Below are positions 9,699-17,354 of a stretch of 64,000 bases of DNA, one piece after another; positions within the stretch are counted from its first letter, which is position 1, and every line of letters begins with the position of its first letter. The DNA is from Prolixibacteraceae bacterium (lineage in GTDB: Bacteria; Bacteroidota; Bacteroidia; Bacteroidales; Prolixibacteraceae): the NCBI GenBank assembly GCA_003506435.1, contig DOAQ01000037.1, forward strand, positions 186,001-250,000. Reading direction: 5' to 3'. A program made the position numbers and the translations under genes. Under the pieces are notes generated by a model. That model was not told the origin of the DNA. It saw only the letters and a list, made by a program, of their open reading frames with translations, and did no database searches.

Positions 9699-9869
9699 TT
9701 TTCCAACCCATGAGGAGAATAAATAAGATAAAATCATGAACGAATACATAAACAGATATTTATACTGGTTCGATTTTTCACTAAAACAATAGCTGATTTG
9801 GACATAATACTAAAAAATAGTCGGTAAACAAACCCGCTCCTTCGAATATGCAAAAGCTCGTATCCGCCA

Positions 9870-9918
9870 GTGCTGATTTGCAAATCAACACTTTTAAACA
9901 TGGGATTTATAATCCATG
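9870..9918. repeat. Two adjacent palindromes
   Basis: The first (9870-9891) is a near-perfect 22-base palindrome centred on GATTTGCAAATC; the second (9899-9918) is CATGGGATTTATAATCCATG, also nearly perfect, with 7 bases between. Tandem short palindromes of this kind are typical of dispersed REP-like elements of Bacteroidota, but only one copy is in this window. Confidence 0.5.
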
Positions 9919-10108
9919 ATATATGCAAGTCGGGTTTTCTACCACGACCGACAGGCAGGACTTTGTTGCCAGGAAATTAGTCCTGATTCCTCGGGGTGAA
10001 ATACGGTTTTTGTCGGCTGTTGGGTGGAAAACTCCCATTAGCTACCCTACTTTTCGGATCGTTGCCAGTTAGTTTTATCTAAAGATGACTTTGCTGGTTA
10101 GTCAATCC

Positions 10109-11506
10109 TTACAATTTGATTATTTTTCTTACAATTAACAGCTTATCTTTCTGAAAACCTTGCACTATATATATTCCTGATGGCAGCGGTTGAATGTTAA
10201 TTTTCAATGAATCAGTATACTTTGAAACATAATGAACATGGCCATACATATCCAAAATTCGAATATCGGATATCGCATGAGGCAAATCTAAAAACAACCA
10301 ATTGGACACAGGATTAGGATATATTTTGGCTTTGTTAAGATCGGGCGAGTTGCTTGAGGAAAGGATATTGCCTGAATTGTGCATTATCATTAGGTTTTTT
10401 TCCGAAATCAGAATGATTTCAGGAAAAGAATCATTTTTCAAATCAGCCACAGTAAAACCATTAATCGTTTCGGGTAATTTATAGATACCTTGAATTTCAA
10501 AACCATCATTTCCTAAACCGCGAAATATGTACAGGCTATCTGTTTTTTCTCCACTCGTATTTAATTGACTTATAATTAACTCCGGTAATTTGTCATGATT
10601 CAGGTCAGCCAGGTGCATAGAGCCTGGATGTAGATTATAAGTCAACAGTTTTATTGGCTTGGCGCTGAACGTCGTATCTGGTAATCCAAATCGTACAAGA
10701 ATCGAATCTCCGTCACTTCCCAAATCATACGAAGTGTAACCGAGTGCCATATCCGGTAATTTGTCATCGTTGATATCTCCGATTGTTACTAAAGCCATTT
10801 CCAAAGGCCAATATTTCAATAAAAATTCACCGTTGGTTTGTTGATAGAAAAGTGCCAGCCAGTTTCGGGTTGAGATTATGACATCCGATAATTTGTCTCC
10901 ATTTTTATCAACCACATACGTGTTCAGATTTCCAGATAATAAAGTAGGATATTTACCTGCACTATGCAGCTTTCCACTTTTATCTCCCTTAAAAACATTG
11001 AGTGTAACCGGATTTCCCGAACCGGAAGTTATACCTAAAACATCCAGAAAGCCATCATTGTCAATATCGGAAATAGTTACTCCCGTTGCATGGGCTCCCA
11101 TATCATAAGAATCACTAAATAAAAATTGTTGATTCCCGTCACCAAAATAGGTTTTAAATCCATTGAACCAATAACTTGACAAAACCAGGTCCATATAGCC
11201 ATCATTATTCAAATCAGCCACATCGAAATTCACAAAATTAAGCTCCTTTTGATAGCTCTGCGGCAAACCAAAAGTTTCGTCGCCATTGCCATAATAAGTG
11301 GCAAAACCTGTTTCCTGGGCGTTCGACATGACAATCAAATCAGTTTTCCGATCATTATTTATATCAACAGCTTTCAACTTTTGCGCACCAAAAGGTATTG
11401 GGTAAGTAGTAAGATTTATTGGCTGTACTGGCTGTGCATAAATATTACCCCCAAACCACAAAAGTGAGCAATAGCAGGATAGTTTTAGCGCTAAATAATT
11501 TTTCAT
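10109..11506 (-). CDS. FG-GAP/VCBS repeat protein with type IX secretion sorting domain
   Basis: Exported protein, 465 residues from the start at 11506 (MKNYLALKLSCYCSLLWFGG, signal peptide cleaved after IYAQ); an upstream Met at 11530 is also in frame. At least six calcium-binding-type repeats predict a beta-propeller: DINNDRKTDL, DLNNDGYMDL, DIDNDGFLDV, DKNGDKLSDV, DINDDKLPDM, DLNHDKLPEL. The last 80 residues form a T9SS type A sorting domain beginning IYPNPVSNWLFLDL and ending GIYIVQGFQKDKLLIVRKIIKL, which directs passage through the outer membrane and attachment to the surface. The propeller probably mediates adhesion or binding; no enzymatic residues are evident. It appears to be a lone gene. 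Confidence 0.88.
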   Translation of the reverse strand: MKNYLALKLSCYCSLLWFGGNIYAQPVQPINLTTYPIPFGAQKLKAVDINNDRKTDLIVMSNAQETGFATYYGNGDETFGLPQSYQKELNFVNFDVADLNNDGYMDLVLSSYWFNGFKTYFGDGNQQFLFSDSYDMGAHATGVTISDIDNDGFLDVLGITSGSGNPVTLNVFKGDKSGKLHSAGKYPTLLSGNLNTYVVDKNGDKLSDVIISTRNWLALFYQQTNGEFLLKYWPLEMALVTIGDINDDKLPDMALGYTSYDLGSDGDSILVRFGLPDTTFSAKPIKLLTYNLHPGSMHLADLNHDKLPELIISQLNTSGEKTDSLYIFRGLGNDGFEIQGIYKLPETINGFTVADLKNDSFPEIILISEKNLMIMHNSGNILSSSNSPDLNKAKIYPNPVSNWLFLDLPHAISDIRILDMYGHVHYVSKYTDSLKINIQPLPSGIYIVQGFQKDKLLIVRKIIKL

Positions 11507-11568
11507 AAACTTATAAACTCTAATAAGCACAAATCACTTTGGCCTGTTTAAACAACAGAAACACTGAA

Positions 11569-12009
11569 TCAGAATTCTTGTTTACAGTTTTCAATAATCT
11601 GTTTCAGCGAAGCTTGCAACTGGCTCACGCAATCGTTACCCAACCCATTCAATGCAATACTTCTGTTTTCAGATACTATCAAACTTACTTTTCCAATCAT
11701 CTCCCGACCCTTTTCAGTAATTTCTAATGCAAACCTTCTTCGGTCATCCGAATGCATCGAACGAATAAGGTATTCCTTCTTGACCAATAAGTCAATTATC
11801 CTTGTCACTGACGCCACATCTTTAAATGTGAGTTCTGCAAGTTGATTTTGAGGAATGTTTTTGCTTGATTCCAAAGACTTTAGTACCAGCCATTGATCGA
11901 TGGTTATATCTAATCCTTGCCCGTAGATTCGTTTTTGAGCAAATTTTCGATACGTCTTAATTGCTTCCTCAATAGTATAAAACACGACTTCGGTAACCGG
12001 TTCTGTCAT
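11569..12009 (-). CDS. MarR family transcriptional regulator
   Basis: 146 residues with the MarR winged helix: N-terminal dimer helix (TIEEAIKTYRKFAQKR), the KSLESSKNIPQNQLAELTFKDVASVTRIIDLLVKKEYLIR helix-turn-helix, and the wing MHSDDRRRFALEITEKG with the conserved D-R-R, followed by the C-terminal dimer helix. MarR proteins bind short palindromes and usually repress their own operon until a ligand or oxidant releases them. It lies 34 bp downstream of the aspartyl protease gene on the same strand, and the promoter region of that gene carries a 24-bp palindrome, so autoregulation of a two-gene operon is likely. Confidence 0.9.
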   Translation of the reverse strand: MTEPVTEVVFYTIEEAIKTYRKFAQKRIYGQGLDITIDQWLVLKSLESSKNIPQNQLAELTFKDVASVTRIIDLLVKKEYLIRSMHSDDRRRFALEITEKGREMIGKVSLIVSENRSIALNGLGNDCVSQLQASLKQIIENCKQEF

Positions 12010-12043
12010 AGCTCTTTTATTTAAATTTTAAAAAATAACCAAT

Positions 12044-13243
12044 TCAATAGAAGTTGGCCGGTTTTACAGATACCTGTAATGATTCTCCAGCTCTTTGTAT
12101 CACAAACTTTTTAGTTTTGTACGAGCCTTTCAGGTAGTTTCTTACTTCAGCCACACTTCCAAAGATTTTCCCGTCAATCGAAACAATAACATCCCCTTCA
12201 ATAATTCCGGCACTTTTTGCCGGGGAATAATCCATAACCCCTAAAACAGTCAAATTATTATTTATTATTCTGAACGACAAGCCAGTTAAATTGACATTAA
12301 AAGGAGTTTTGAAATTTTTGTTCGGAATAAGTCTGAGAACCTTATTGCCGTAATCCAACACAACGTTAAATCGTTTTATGAGGTCAAAGCCAATCACTCC
12401 ATCAATCGAGTCGGTTGCCATTGCCCCTGTTTTGGAGGTAGAAAAATTTACAGGGACATGTTGAAACGTGAATTCTCCAAAATTCAACTGTTGCAATGAA
12501 GATAAATAATTGACTGATGCACTGGATTGAGCCCCGCCAATAACAGGAACTTGTACCTTTACTTTAAGTTCAGAATCTAAATTATGCATGGCTATAAAAT
12601 TTGAACTTAAACTTGATGTAAAACTGGCTCCCGAATCGAACACAAGTCGTACAGGCAATGTTTTGCCACTTTCTGTTTGTATTGTGGCCTGAAATGCAGG
12701 AAGCTGATCTTCGTACAAAAAGAATGGAAGTACATGTGAATTTGGATAAAGCACTGTGCCTTTCGGATAAAGTTCAATATAGTTTTCTTCGTGGTTTATG
12801 TAAGTGACATAGTTCTTCATCAAATCAAAACCAATTACACCTGCCACTTTTTTCCCGTTTGGTGCTGTATTTAGATGAGACAGACTCTCAATGTAAAACT
12901 TGATCCCTTCAATTTCAAATCCATTGACGTTAATTTTATTGTTATTTGAGATATCAACTTGCACAACATTGACTGAGGTTGTCATATCTTCCTTTTCGCC
13001 TGTTAGTGCTATATTACTAATGGCAAGGTAATTTCGGTCCAGCACCGTACTTCCGGCTCCTGTATCAAAACAGAAGCATAATTTTTCAGTTGAACCATTT
13101 ATCTGTAATTCAAGGTATGTCTGGAACCCATTTGTAATAAATGGAATCCGCACAAGTGGCTTAATTTCTTCTGCAAGCAAGCTATTGATCCCCAGCGACA
13201 AAAAACATAAAACAAAAGACAGAATCAGTATTTTTCTTCTCAT
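12044..13243 (-). CDS. Retropepsin-like aspartyl protease with C-terminal PDZ domain
   Basis: Exported or periplasmic protein of 399 residues with a signal peptide (ILILSFVLCFLSLGINSLLA). Two retropepsin-like halves follow, each with a catalytic triplet: DTG at residues 60-62 (FCFDTGAGSTVLD) and DSG at 203-205 (LVFDSGASFTSSL), each followed by a hydrophobic GVIGFDL segment (residues 135-141 and about 275-285). A PDZ domain ends the protein (about 325-390, YSPAKSAGIIEGDVIVSIDGKIFG). Because both aspartates lie in one chain it can form a pepsin-like site without dimerising. The family is common in Bacteroidota and its targets are unknown. It is probably cotranscribed with the MarR gene 34 bp downstream. 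Confidence 0.87.
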   Translation of the reverse strand: MRRKILILSFVLCFLSLGINSLLAEEIKPLVRIPFITNGFQTYLELQINGSTEKLCFCFDTGAGSTVLDRNYLAISNIALTGEKEDMTTSVNVVQVDISNNNKINVNGFEIEGIKFYIESLSHLNTAPNGKKVAGVIGFDLMKNYVTYINHEENYIELYPKGTVLYPNSHVLPFFLYEDQLPAFQATIQTESGKTLPVRLVFDSGASFTSSLSSNFIAMHNLDSELKVKVQVPVIGGAQSSASVNYLSSLQQLNFGEFTFQHVPVNFSTSKTGAMATDSIDGVIGFDLIKRFNVVLDYGNKVLRLIPNKNFKTPFNVNLTGLSFRIINNNLTVLGVMDYSPAKSAGIIEGDVIVSIDGKIFGSVAEVRNYLKGSYKTKKFVIQRAGESLQVSVKPANFY

Positions 13244-13291
13244 AATAATCAGTTTTTAAAATTATTAAACTTGTTAATTTTATATTTGATA

Positions 13292-13318
13292 CAAATATAA
13301 TTGATATATCAATTATAT
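13292..13318 (-). promoter_or_regulatory. Promoter box and 24-bp palindromic operator for the protease-MarR operon
   Basis: A perfect inverted repeat spans 13295-13318, with core AATTGATATATCAATT. It overlaps the minus-strand TATATTTG (-7 consensus TAnnTTTG, 13299 to 13292) and covers the spacer toward -33. Size, symmetry and placement fit a MarR operator: a bound dimer would block RNA polymerase. The leader to the protease start at 13243 would be about 40 bases. Confidence 0.65.
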
Positions 13319-13811
13319 AAAAACGATTTAAAAAATTTTAACAAAAAACTTCAATTTTTTGTAGTACCCTCTGATATGATATTGCAAAAGTGGTAAACGC
13401 TATTCAGCAGTGTTTACATGACAATAGCAAACTATTCGCAAAATCTGGCGTCTCTGCTTCGTTGAGAGGAAACTAATAAATTGAAAGGCTGTTATTCGCA
13501 GTAAGTTCATCAGGGAATTCCTGCCCTGCGTAAAGGCAGAACAGTTCGGAAGGGATAACTGATAGCTTCCCTCAAATAAAATAACTGACCTTCTGAACAA
13601 AGCACATTCAGACGTTTAAACAAAGCTGACTGATTGCACTTAGCCTACTTTTATCACATCAAATCACTAGTGTTGCAAAATTACTTCAGATTTGGTGTAT
13701 GTAATTACCGAAAAACCAGCACTGAAGGCTGCGCGTTTCGGCTTGAATGAAAATTAATTGAGAATTATACAGAAAAACGAATAGAGTTCCGAAAATTATT
13801 CATCTGCAAAT
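13319..13811. other. Non-coding stretch between protease operon and rplS
   Basis: About 490 bp with no supported gene. The 66-codon minus-strand frame at 13400-13600 has no family features. I see no clear structured RNA; a segment near 13435-13475 resembles degraded dispersed-repeat sequence, but this is only an impression. Confidence 0.4.
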
Positions 13812-13842
13812 ATTTGATATCATTTAAAAATTGCTATTTTTG
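13812..13842 (+). promoter_or_regulatory. rplS promoter
   Basis: Bacteroidota sigma-70 type: -33 TTTG at 13813-13816, 18-base spacer, -7 TATTTTTG at 13835-13842 (consensus TAnnTTTG). Transcription would start near 13849. Confidence 0.65.
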
Positions 13843-13905
13843 CGCCACAATTTTGCAATCTCTTACTCGTGAATGAGTAATATTGCCACTAAAAACTTAG
13901 AAATA

Positions 13906-14253
13906 ATGGACTTATTAAAAGTAGCGGAAAACGCATTCGAACCAAAAGAGACAGCCGTTAATTTCAGGCCTGGCGACACGATTACCGTTCATTATAAAAT
14001 TAAAGAAGGTAACAAAGAACGTATCCAGAACTACCGTGGAGTAGTGATTCAGGTAAAAGGAACCGGTTTAACCAAAACTTTTACTGTGCGTAAAATGTCG
14101 GGCAATGTGGGTGTTGAACGAATTTTCCCGATAAGCTCACCGTTTATCGAAGAGATTGAACTCAACAAAAAAGGTAGCGTACGCAGGGCTAAATTGTATT
14201 ATCTGCGTGGCTTAACCGGGAAAAAAGCCCGTATTAAAGAAAAGAGATTCTAA
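13906..14253 (+). CDS. rplS: Ribosomal protein L19
   Basis: Large-subunit protein at the 30S-50S interface. The start MDLLKVAENAF at 13906 matches how the Bacteroidota L19 proteins begin and gives 115 residues; an in-frame ATG at 13873 would add 11 residues (MSNIATKNLEI) and is less likely but not excluded. Family blocks visible: FRPGDTITVHYKIKEGNKERIQNYRGVVI, FTVRKMSGNVGVERIFPISSPFI and the basic C terminus RRAKLYYLRGLTGKKARIKEKRF. It is transcribed alone, from its own promoter to a strong terminator, and not beside trmD/rpsP as in Proteobacteria. Confidence 0.97.
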   Translation: MDLLKVAENAFEPKETAVNFRPGDTITVHYKIKEGNKERIQNYRGVVIQVKGTGLTKTFTVRKMSGNVGVERIFPISSPFIEEIELNKKGSVRRAKLYYLRGLTGKKARIKEKRF

Positions 14254-14272
14254 ACCAGATAAGGGTTTAAAA

Positions 14273-14308
14273 AATAAGGCTTCCGAAATCGGAAGCCTTA
14301 TTTTTTTT
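14273..14308. terminator. Bidirectional terminator between rplS and the ThuA gene
   Basis: Perfect 13-bp stem (14273-14285 with 14290-14302; core AAGGCTTCCG / CGGAAGCCTT), 4-base loop, T-run on the plus strand and A-run on the other side, so it can end both convergent transcripts. Confidence 0.9.
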
Positions 14309-15071
14309 AGTCAACCCGCCGGGCTGCCCAATTGATAGCTCCTGCGATATGTTGTCGTACATTTTCATCATCGAACGCTTCAGGGGTGTGGCCGAATACG
14401 GTATAAAACGAGCGACTGCCCTCGTACTCATGATACCAGATCAGCGGATGGTCGCCCATCTTCCAATTGTCGTTTTTTGTATTTTTTATAGAATTCTCGT
14501 CAAGGCTTGCCAATACATGTACTTTTCCACGCGGATTTTCTTTAAAACTGTACCATTCATCAAAAGTAATATAGGTACTCATCCCTTCGAAAGGTTTCAT
14601 GGCCAGATGATTCGTATCTTCAATAACAACCGTACCTTCCTGTGCCGGTGGGTGGGTGAGGAAATAGGCCCCGCTTAGTCCGCCAAACCAAGGCCAATCA
14701 TATTCGCAGTCGGTTGCAGCATGAATACCTACAAAGCCTTTTCCGCTCCGTATGTATTTTTCGAAGGCCTTTTGTTGTCTGTCATCAAGCACATCCATTG
14801 TAGGGTTTAGAAAAACAACAACATCCATCTGAAATAAAAATTCGGAAGTAAACAAATTGGCATTTTCGGTACAGGTAACCACCCAGTTTTCCTTTTGCCC
14901 AAGTTCGCTGATCATTTTCATTCCGTTGGAAATCGAACCATGCCGATAACCAGCAGTTTTTGAAAAAACCAGTACTTCAATTTTTGCAGGTTTTCCCTGT
15001 TCCTGATTTTGTGCAATTCCCAAATTGAAGAGCAATATTGCAATGACTGCCAGAATAAATATTTTTCTCAT
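14307..15071 (-). CDS. ThuA-like domain secreted protein
   Basis: 254 residues with a signal peptide (MRKIFILAVIAILLFNLGIAQ). The rest is a single ThuA (trehalose-utilisation, glutamine-amidotransferase-like fold) domain: ALVFSKTAGYRHGSI-type start (VLVFSKTAGYRHGSISNGMK), VVVFLNPTMDVLDDRQQKAFEKYI, GFVGIHAATDCEYDWPWFGGLSGAYF, and the C-terminal PLIWYHEYEGSRSFYTVFGHTPEAF block. In well-studied members the domain acts on or binds disaccharides, often next to DUF1080 and Gfo/Idh proteins; here it stands alone, ending on the terminator shared with rplS. Reaction unknown. Confidence 0.88.
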   Translation of the reverse strand: MRKIFILAVIAILLFNLGIAQNQEQGKPAKIEVLVFSKTAGYRHGSISNGMKMISELGQKENWVVTCTENANLFTSEFLFQMDVVVFLNPTMDVLDDRQQKAFEKYIRSGKGFVGIHAATDCEYDWPWFGGLSGAYFLTHPPAQEGTVVIEDTNHLAMKPFEGMSTYITFDEWYSFKENPRGKVHVLASLDENSIKNTKNDNWKMGDHPLIWYHEYEGSRSFYTVFGHTPEAFDDENVRQHIAGAINWAARRVD

Positions 15072-15111
15072 GATTCACTCACGTTTAATTTTTTAGGATG
15101 AACAATATTAC

Positions 15112-15153
15112 AAAAAAGAGGTCTTCATTACGCGATGAAAACCTCTTTTTTTA
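15112..15153 (-). terminator. Terminator after the second beta subunit gene
   Basis: Stem of A6GAGGT / ACCTCTTTTTT type extended by TTCAT/ATGAA (15112-15128 with 15135-15152), the T-run following on the minus strand. It lies just after the stop at 15171. Confidence 0.75.
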
Positions 15154-15170
15154 TAAATCATTTATTTAAT

Positions 15171-16388
15171 TCATGTAAACAAAGGAATCAGCGTAACATA
15201 TAGCCCGGTAATAATAGCTGTGGTTATTACTCCGGAGATATTTGCGCCCAAAGCATCCTGAAGAATAATCGCATGCGGATTAACTTGGCTGACCGCTTTC
15301 TGAGCCACTTTTGCGGTACTGGGAACACAACTTACTCCTGCAATTCCGATCACCGGATTAAATTTGCCTCCGGTAAACCAGTATACAATATAACCTCCCA
15401 ATAATCCACCTATTCCGGATAATAACAATGCCAGGATACCAAGCAGGAGCAAAGGAAAAATTTTGGGATTCAGAATCAAATGAGCTTCACACAATATTCC
15501 AAGCAACAAACCAAGAAAAAAGGTTGATCCGTAAAGTAACGGGCCTTTGATAAAATCAACCACTGGCTGAATGTCTGCTTCTTTTACTGCGACTCCCAGG
15601 AATAGTGAAAAGAAGAGCGGAGCAGCAACCGGGAATAATAAACAGAGTATAACACACATGACAACTGAAAACAGGAGTTTCTGCGATGAACTGATCTGAT
15701 TTACCTTTTTGGGTTTGGGAGGCTGAATTCCCCTGATATGCTTGGGAACGAGCAATTTTATCAGATACGGATAACCGCCGTAGGTAAATCCAAGGTACAA
15801 ATAGGCAACAATAGTGATTGGTACAAAAAGATCCTTGGATAAGATCATTGATGTAAATAAAACCATTGGCCCGTCAGCCCCACCTACCATTGCGATAGAG
15901 GCGCTGTCGCCGAGGCTCATTCCCATTGACGAAGCAATTGGAACAACAGCAAATGTGCCAAGTTCGGCAAACAAAGCAAGAAAAATACTTAGGAACGGAC
16001 GGCGAAGCATATATCCGACGTCAAGTAAAACGCCTATTCCCATAAAAATACAGCAGGCAATCAATCCGTTGGAAAATGTAAACGTATAAATAGGCTGTAA
16101 CCAGTCGATTTGCAGAATATTAAAAAGTTCGTCGGTATCGGTAACTAACGGATCGACAAACAGGTTGCCTTGTTTACCACCCGGCAAAACCATTACGGCC
16201 GCATTGATGGTGGCCATTCCCAACCCCATGGGAATCATAAGTAAAGGTTCGAGAATTTTCTTTTTACCAAGATATACCAGAAACAAACCAAGAGCAATCA
16301 ATGATACCCTTGCTACAAACATAGCTGTACCGCCAGTAAACAAAGTTCCTATCCCCTGAAATAAGGTTCCAAAATCAATTTTTTCCAT
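15171..16388 (-). CDS. Sodium-translocating decarboxylase beta subunit, second copy (OadB/MmdB family)
   Basis: 405-residue polytopic membrane protein of the OadB family, the subunit that couples carboxybiotin decarboxylation to sodium export. Family blocks present: VYLGKKKILEPLLMIPMGLGMA, GIGVLLDVGYMLRRP, SMGMSLGDSASIAMVGGADGPMVLFTS (the conserved G-G-A-D-G-P sodium site) and GIAGVSCVPSTAKVAQKAVSQVNPHAIILQDALGANISGVI near the end. It is a clear paralogue of the beta subunit at 17355-18509. It overlaps the small membrane protein gene at 16375 by 14 bases, so the two are translationally coupled. What complex it joins is open: no second alpha subunit or biotin carrier is nearby. Confidence 0.92.
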   Translation of the reverse strand: MEKIDFGTLFQGIGTLFTGGTAMFVARVSLIALGLFLVYLGKKKILEPLLMIPMGLGMATINAAVMVLPGGKQGNLFVDPLVTDTDELFNILQIDWLQPIYTFTFSNGLIACCIFMGIGVLLDVGYMLRRPFLSIFLALFAELGTFAVVPIASSMGMSLGDSASIAMVGGADGPMVLFTSMILSKDLFVPITIVAYLYLGFTYGGYPYLIKLLVPKHIRGIQPPKPKKVNQISSSQKLLFSVVMCVILCLLFPVAAPLFFSLFLGVAVKEADIQPVVDFIKGPLLYGSTFFLGLLLGILCEAHLILNPKIFPLLLLGILALLLSGIGGLLGGYIVYWFTGGKFNPVIGIAGVSCVPSTAKVAQKAVSQVNPHAIILQDALGANISGVITTAIITGLYVTLIPLFT

Positions 16389-16638
16389 GATAATACTGGT
16401 AGAGTTCCTTGTTTAATAATTCATCAATTGATGGCACCTTATCATTCCTCTTTACGGAGAAGCTTCTTAAATAATCTTGTCTGGAAAAGATATGCAGAAA
16501 TTGAATCGACTTTTCAGACATTAACTTTTCTTCTCTGGGTATTAAAGCCCATTTGATGGCCCAAATTATTGCGGCAACAAAAAAACCTGTGGCAAACGAC
16601 AAAAGCGCTGCAACTAAAACAAAATAGCTTGAATTCAT
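16375..16638 (-). CDS. Small membrane protein coupled to second OadB, possible gamma-like subunit
   Basis: Chosen start at 16638 (MNSSYFVLVAALLSFATGFFVAAIIWAIKW) gives 87 residues; the frame is open to 16695 but the extra 19 residues look non-coding. One strong membrane helix near the N terminus is followed by a polar tail with several Lys/Arg. Layout (short, N-terminal helix, charged tail) is like OadG gamma subunits, which anchor the decarboxylase, but there is no sequence motif to prove it. It overlaps the following oadB copy by 14 bases, supporting joint function. Confidence 0.6.
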   Translation of the reverse strand: MNSSYFVLVAALLSFATGFFVAAIIWAIKWALIPREEKLMSEKSIQFLHIFSRQDYLRSFSVKRNDKVPSIDELLNKELYQYYHGKN

Positions 16639-16825
16639 AATTTTAAAAACTTCAGGATATTGAATACTATTATAAGATTGACATGTAAATGGCAAAACAC
16701 AACATTGATTAATGACATGTATTTCTGACCCTTAATGCAAATTCACAAAAATTACAGTGAACGAAAGAAATGATCCTGTTTATTTTTGGTCAGAATAGAG
16801 TAGCTCCGGAAAAAGAAGCGGTTGT

Positions 16826-17185
16826 TCATTGAAGAAAGACCTGCCATAACGAGAGTGAAAAATGAAAGACAAGAAACAAGTTTATTTTTGAGACAGAAGT
16901 TAGTTTTAAATGGGAAAAAGCTGAATAATATTGATTTGCTGTGTCAGAAGATTTATTCTTATTCCAAAAAGTTCGTTTTTTCGGATATGATGTTTTCCTG
17001 TCGGATGAAGCAAAAAAATTACTCTCCGTATTTTCAATACCCCCGATGGCATTGGGCCTCCCTGCTTCAAAATATGTCCAATCAGCAATAACAGAAGGAT
17101 TATTGGAATTCAGCTCGGGTTCAAATTCTTTCCGCGAGAAAAAGAGTAAACTAAACAGTCCTGTAAAAAGTATAAGTAATTTCAT
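16826..17185 (-). CDS. Hypothetical small secreted protein, doubtful
   Basis: A 119-codon frame in the 716-bp space between the second oadB unit and the decarboxylase operon. It starts with a signal-peptide-like stretch (MKLLILFTGLFSLLFFS) followed by a polar Asn/Ser-rich segment; the last 40 residues look random. Frames on the other strand cover the same bases, so its reality is uncertain. I do not recognise it. If real, it would be an exported peptide of unknown role. Confidence 0.3.
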   Translation of the reverse strand: MKLLILFTGLFSLLFFSRKEFEPELNSNNPSVIADWTYFEAGRPNAIGGIENTESNFFASSDRKTSYPKKRTFWNKNKSSDTANQYYSAFSHLKLTSVSKINLFLVFHFSLSLWQVFLQ

Positions 17186-17294
17186 TTTTCCTATATGGAA
17201 GACGCCGCAAAGCTAGGTATACCATATATGAAATGTCCTTACTGCACAAGGATATTAATATACATTTAACATTAAAGAAACAGACAGAGAAAGC

Positions 17295-17327
17295 AAAAAA
17301 AAAGGTTGCCGATACGATCGGCAACCT
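17295..17327 (-). terminator. Terminator of the methylmalonyl-CoA decarboxylase operon
   Basis: Perfect 11-bp stem AGGTTGCCGAT / ATCGGCAACCT with a 3-base loop (17303-17327), followed on the minus strand by a run of about nine T (17295-17303). It sits directly after the beta subunit stop. Confidence 0.88.
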
Positions 17328-17354
17328 CCTGATTTTTTTAAAAAAATATAGCCT

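Larger units (their letters stand above)
9379..10108. other. Non-coding stretch, 730 bp
   Basis: No believable gene on either strand; the open frames here are short and lack family features. It holds an AT-rich part next to the integrase remnant, an intrinsic terminator near 9660, two palindromes at 9870-9918, and an unassigned G/C-richer part (9930-10080). It may be the worn-out remainder of the element to which the integrase belonged. Confidence 0.5.

Noticed and set aside
9734..9928. 64-codon minus-strand frame in the gap after the integrase remnant
   Set aside because: It runs through the two palindromes, which explain its sequence; no recognisable protein pattern.
13400..13600. 66-codon minus-strand frame in the gap before rplS
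   Set aside because: No family features, odd composition, no promoter; the other frames are equally open over short stretches. Looks like non-coding or degraded repeat sequence.
16941..17216. 91-codon plus-strand frame (MSEDLFLFQKV) opposite the doubtful secreted protein
   Set aside because: No domain, no promoter; the opposite strand has a signal-peptide start that is more convincing, though still weak.
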